Shown in pieces: positions 14,171 to 17,069 of a stretch of 17,069 nucleotides of DNA (within the stretch, counting starts at the first letter, position 1; every line of letters begins with the position of its first letter). Position numbers and translations under genes: made by a program. A model generated the notes under the pieces. That model did not search any database. It was given only the letters and a program-made list of their open reading frames with translations, and was not told the origin of the DNA. Source of the DNA: JAFDVL01 sp031398365 (lineage in GTDB: Bacteria > Acidobacteriota > Blastocatellia > RBC074); NCBI GenBank assembly GCA_031398365.1, contig JANNND010000282.1, positions 1-17,069 on the forward strand. Reading direction: 5' to 3'.

Positions 14171-15799
14171 TTAACGCAAATCGCCGCGCCGAAACTTCTC
14201 CACCAAATGTTCACTTGTCCGCCATGACAGCGCAATGATCGTCAGCGTCGGATTCTTTTCAGGATACGCCGCAAACACCGACGCATCGCCGATGAACAGA
14301 TTTGGAATGTCGTGGCTTTGCCCGCTCACATTCACAACGGAAGTTTTTGCATCAGTCCCCATCCGCGTCGTGCCGACCCAATGATTGGAATCAATAATCA
14401 GGTCCTGCACCGTGATGTTTTGCGGCGCGATCACGACTTCGCCGCCTGCCGCGCGAATCAATTCCTGACAGGTATCCGTGCAATCCTGCGCCATCGCAAG
14501 GTCGTTCGCGGTGTAGTGCAAATGGATGCGCGGGCGACGTAGGCCGAAGCGGTCATTGATTGCGGGATCAAGGTCAACGAACGTGCGCGGCGAAACCTGC
14601 GTCGTGCCTTGCATATTCATCGTCACGTGACCGGCTCCGAAATCGCGGATGCGCTCCTTCAACTTTGCGCCAAAGCCGGGCAGTAAATTTGCCTGACCGG
14701 GCAACGGCGTGCGCCCGCCGCGCAGGCCCGAAGCGCATTGCACCTGATACGTGCCAGCAAACTTCGGATGCGGTTTGTCCCAGTACAGCCCTGTCAACAG
14801 GCTGTGAAAGTAATCCGTGCCGTCTTCATTGCCGAATTCGCGCTTCGCTAAATCGGGAAAATAGCCGATGACGTAATGCCCGAAATGGCTGGTCAGGTTT
14901 TTGCCGACTTGCCCACTGGAATTGGCCAAACCATGCGGGAATTCGCGCGTGGAATTCAGCAATAAATGCCGCGCGGTTTCAATCGCACTGCACGCCAGAA
15001 CAAAGGCTTTCGCTTCGATCTTTGCGGTTTGGCCTTTGGCGTTAACGTATTCGATAGCCTTGATTTTATTGGCTTCCGTCACGATGCGGGTCATCATCGC
15101 ATTGGTGAACAGCGTCAAGTTCCCCGTCTGCATGGCCAGCGGAATCGGCGTGTTGGCGGAAGTATATTTTGAATCCACATCGCAGCCGAGCATACATTGT
15201 CCGCAGTAATGGCAGGTCGGGCGTTTGGAGGTATGCTGCTCGGTCAAAATGGCTTTGCGCAGCGCAATGAATTCCATCTTGCGGCCTTGCGCTTTCAACT
15301 TCGACACGCCGCGTTGCAAGCGGGCTTCGGGGCAGCGCATCGGCACGCCTTTTTGAAATTCACCATCGGGCAAATTCGACAAGCCGTCCTTGTAACCATA
15401 CACGCCCATAAACGTTTCGGCTTTGCTGTAATACGGCGCAACTTCATCATAGCGAATCGGCCATTGCTGAAAATCGAGCGGCCCGAAGCGCAAGCAATGC
15501 CCCGCCCAGCACAATGACCGTCCGCCGAGCGCGCGCAGTTGTCCATGGCGCGGTGTGTCGCCAACGGGCGTGAAATGATTGCTCTCAAATTGCAGGCGCG
15601 GCGTGTTGTCATTGCCCAGATACCGCTTGTCCATCACATCGTACGGCCAGGCATGCGTGCCGAAATCAATGGCAGCTTTGAGTTGGCTGCCCGCTTCGAC
15701 AAGGGCGACTTTCAAACCAGCTTTGGCTAACACGTAAGTCGCAATGCCGCCGCCAGGGCCGCTGCCAATTACACAGACATCAAATTTTTGTTGTGGCAT
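14171..15799 (-). CDS. GMC family oxidoreductase (FAD-dependent)
   Basis: The protein has 542 residues. The FAD-binding Rossmann motif is VCVIGSGPGGGIATYVL (8-24), with the acidic end-of-strand E35. LGGRSLCWAG (91-100) is the second FAD-contact region. The C-terminal GMC signature is HWVGTTRMGTD (473-483), then LFIGDASVFAAYPEKNPTLT, where H473 and N516 fit the active-site His/Asn pair. The protein also has four cysteines in CHYCGQCMLGC (196-206), an iron-sulfur-like spacing seen in gluconate 2-dehydrogenase-type members. The substrate is probably an alcohol or sugar, not determinable here. Such enzymes often sit beside a small Tat-exported subunit; none is present. No signal peptide. Its leader contains tandem ACGGAA repeats. 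Confidence 0.92.
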   Translation of the reverse strand: MPQQKFDVCVIGSGPGGGIATYVLAKAGLKVALVEAGSQLKAAIDFGTHAWPYDVMDKRYLGNDNTPRLQFESNHFTPVGDTPRHGQLRALGGRSLCWAGHCLRFGPLDFQQWPIRYDEVAPYYSKAETFMGVYGYKDGLSNLPDGEFQKGVPMRCPEARLQRGVSKLKAQGRKMEFIALRKAILTEQHTSKRPTCHYCGQCMLGCDVDSKYTSANTPIPLAMQTGNLTLFTNAMMTRIVTEANKIKAIEYVNAKGQTAKIEAKAFVLACSAIETARHLLLNSTREFPHGLANSSGQVGKNLTSHFGHYVIGYFPDLAKREFGNEDGTDYFHSLLTGLYWDKPHPKFAGTYQVQCASGLRGGRTPLPGQANLLPGFGAKLKERIRDFGAGHVTMNMQGTTQVSPRTFVDLDPAINDRFGLRRPRIHLHYTANDLAMAQDCTDTCQELIRAAGGEVVIAPQNITVQDLIIDSNHWVGTTRMGTDAKTSVVNVSGQSHDIPNLFIGDASVFAAYPEKNPTLTIIALSWRTSEHLVEKFRRGDLR

Positions 15800-15805
15800 A
15801 GGATT

Positions 15806-15857
15806 ACGGAAAAAAAGAGAGAGTACGGAACAGACGGAAAAAACGGAAGGGACGGAA
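15806..15857. repeat. Tandem 9-bp ACGGAANNN repeats in the oxidoreductase leader
   Basis: ACGGAA occurs at 15806, 15825, 15834, 15843 and 15852. The last four are spaced exactly 9 bases apart; the first is 19 bases before the second. The six-base core is constant and the three spacer bases vary (CAG, AAA, GGG, TAA). On the coding (minus) strand the repeats read TTCCGT and lie just ahead of the oxidoreductase ATG at 15799. They could be binding sites for a regulator or a simple expanded repeat. Confidence 0.75.
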
Positions 15858-15894
15858 TAAGGAAAGATGGGTGATTGTCCTGTTCCTTACCGTC
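15851..15894. promoter_or_regulatory. Hairpin between the thioredoxin and oxidoreductase genes
   Basis: TAAGGAA (15858-15864) pairs with TTCCTTA (15883-15889), and GACGG (15851-15855) pairs with CCGTC (15890-15894) around a two-base bulge. A 9-bp inverted match also exists between AACAGACGG (15829-15837) and CCGTCTGTT (15890-15898), so alternative pairings are possible. Downstream on the minus strand is a T-rich stretch, but it is interrupted by the repeats, so termination is only a possibility. Confidence 0.4.
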
Positions 15895-15926
15895 TGTTTT
15901 GCAACCTCGAACCATCTTGTGAAGAC

Positions 15927-16829
15927 TTATTGTCCTGCCAACACCGCTTCAATCTGGCGTGACAGTTCAGCTTCGGACAGCCGCGTCGGCGCATACATTC
16001 GCACTATACCTTTGCGATCAATTAGCACAAACGTTGGCGTGGCGGAAACGCCGTAGCGCACCATCCCCTCTGTATCAATTGGAATTGATACGCCTGCCAG
16101 ATCGGCATAGCCTTCGGCCCAGATTTTTTCGATGTGCGCTTTTTCTTCGGCGGGCGTCGCGGATTTCCCGGCTGCGCCCGTGCCATACAGTCGCGTCGGC
16201 GCTAGCAGGACGAGGCCGCGTTCCTGATATTTTTTCCAAACGCGTCCGAGCGCGGCGGCTTGCGCGCGGCAATCCCCGCACCAATGCGCCCACAGAAACA
16301 ACAACACAGGTTTGCCTTTGAGCGCAGTTATTTTCGGCGGTTCCGCGCCTGCATATAAAGTGGCATTGAAGTCGAACGCAGGCTGGCCCTCAAGCGTGAG
16401 CGTGTGAATGTTTTTGCGAATGCGGGAGCGCAAACCAATGTCCTTGGCACGCGCAAATTCGTCTTCCCAAAATTGCAGCGCAGCTTTACGACCTTCCCGT
16501 TTGGCGCGCAGCTTCCCTTCCACTTCGATCACTGCGCCCAAGGGGGAAAGCCAGACTTCTTTCTCTTCGCGTATCTCACGCCGCAATTCAGTAACATAGG
16601 TGGCCGCCAGTTCATTTTGCTGAAGCATCTCAGCGCCGCGCGCCAGCCAGCCGATGGCATCCAGATATTCGGCATCCACGCCGGATTTAATTTTGTAATC
16701 CTCCACCAAATGCTGACCACTGGCGAGGTCTCCGGCAGAGATTTTGTTACGCACAGCACGAACGAGATCGCCTGCCCACACGGTCGGAGCGGCACAACAT
16801 AGCGCTAAGATGATCGCAATTTTTTGCAT
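15927..16829 (-). CDS. Exported TlpA/redoxin-like thioredoxin-fold protein
   Basis: The protein has 300 residues. A signal peptide (about 1-19, hydrophobic core AIILALCCAAP, likely cut after VWA) directs export. Residues 20-145 are a helical region of unknown function, and 150-300 are a TlpA/redoxin domain. LLFLWAHWCGDCRAQ (176-190) holds the active-site pair C184 and C187; the motif is CGDC rather than the common CxPC. YGVSATPTFVLIDRKG (259-274) has the cis-proline P265. The likely role is periplasmic thiol-disulfide exchange; the N-terminal half may bind a partner. AGAGG lies about 8 bases before the ATG. It could be cotranscribed with the oxidoreductase 127 bp downstream, if the hairpin between them does not terminate. 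Confidence 0.88.
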   Translation of the reverse strand: MQKIAIILALCCAAPTVWAGDLVRAVRNKISAGDLASGQHLVEDYKIKSGVDAEYLDAIGWLARGAEMLQQNELAATYVTELRREIREEKEVWLSPLGAVIEVEGKLRAKREGRKAALQFWEDEFARAKDIGLRSRIRKNIHTLTLEGQPAFDFNATLYAGAEPPKITALKGKPVLLFLWAHWCGDCRAQAAALGRVWKKYQERGLVLLAPTRLYGTGAAGKSATPAEEKAHIEKIWAEGYADLAGVSIPIDTEGMVRYGVSATPTFVLIDRKGIVRMYAPTRLSEAELSRQIEAVLAGQ

Positions 16830-16860
16830 GAAGTAACCTCTGGATCGGGGTGACGTAGGA

Positions 16861-16988
16861 TGCGGTACGCGCGAGCGTGAGCGACCTGATCCCTGATGAG
16901 AGAGACGATGGATGTCATCGTGCGTCCTAGTAATCTCCTAAGATACTCGTACCTGCACAGGCAGGTCACTCACGCTCCCCGTACCGCA
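16861..16988. mobile_element. MITE/REP-like palindromic element
   Basis: The left end (16861-16888, TGCGGTACGCGCGAGCGTGA...) is repeated inverted at 16962-16988 (...CACGCTCCCCGTACCGCA), with only a few mismatches and one gap. The inside (73 bp) has further small hairpins: ACGATG/CATCGT around 16905-16920 and ACCTGC/GCAGGT at 16951-16966. No protein is encoded. The ends resemble GGTACCGCGAGCG-type dispersed repeats known from acidobacterial intergenic DNA. A non-autonomous element is inferred; I see no clear target-site duplication. Confidence 0.6.
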
Positions 16989-17024
16989 AGCAAGCACGCT
17001 TTGCGGCTCCCGCACCTGATTAAG

Positions 17025-17069
17025 CTAACCAAACAATTTTCCAAAATAATACGGCATCGCCTGTCGCCA
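17025..17069 (-). CDS. Possible 3' end of a gene running in from the right edge
   Basis: A minus-strand frame is open from the window edge to a TAG at 17025-17027 and reads WRQAMPYYFGKLFG. It looks like a natural protein end, and the palindromic element starts just after it, but 14 codons are too few to identify the product. An intergenic reading is equally possible. Confidence 0.25.
   Translation of the reverse strand, partial: WRQAMPYYFGKLFG

Noticed and set aside
1..17069. CRISPR array
   Set aside because: No regularly spaced direct repeats of 24-40 bases are present. The only tandem array is the 9-bp unit at 15825-15857.

Overview
The window most likely comes from a soil or sediment bacterium of the Acidobacteriota (Blastocatellia-like), although Planctomycetota or Verrucomicrobiota cannot be excluded. 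The reasons are the PSD1 cytochrome/DUF1501 pair, a cytosolic-looking GMC oxidoreductase with a CxxCxxCxxxC motif, a long A24 prepilin peptidase, and palindromic intergenic repeats. This is inferred from gene content only; there is no rRNA or tRNA.

Region 1 (1-3932, minus strand) is an orphan type VI secretion VgrG island. It runs in transcription order: VgrG, a DUF4123 effector-loading adaptor, a 130-residue VgrG-island protein, a protein with a carboxypeptidase-regulatory-like fold, and a LysM protein. No T6SS sheath, baseplate or ATPase gene, no PAAR protein and no recognisable toxin is visible. The left edge is damaged. The LysM gene stops after 99 codons and lies head-on to about 23 codons resembling the start of folC. 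The 130-residue gene has apparently lost its original start through a CAA-to-TAA nonsense change at codon 8.

Region 2 (3998-9400, minus strand) is one apparent operon: a very long secreted PSD1/DUF1549/DUF1553 cytochrome-like protein, then XisH, XisI, and a Tat-exported DUF1501 protein. The cytochrome and DUF1501 genes are normally direct neighbours. Here an AT-richer xisHI pair sits between them and is joined to the first gene by a TAATG overlap. The PSD1 gene also carries an in-frame 80-bp imperfect palindrome that encodes an insert in the protein.

Region 3 (9461-12957, minus strand) holds an unrecognised 209-residue protein, a membrane-anchored coiled-coil protein with a C-terminal helix-hairpin-helix domain followed by a clear Rho-independent terminator, a 575-bp gap with no convincing gene, and a prepilin peptidase with an unusually large insert between its two catalytic aspartates.

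Region 4 (13055-16829) has a GT4 glycosyltransferase on the plus strand, possibly translated from a leaderless mRNA. It converges on a GMC oxidoreductase on the minus strand, with 9 bp between the stop codons. Upstream of the oxidoreductase are a tandem 9-bp repeat leader and an exported TlpA-like thioredoxin. The right edge (16861-16988) is a palindromic MITE/REP-like element.
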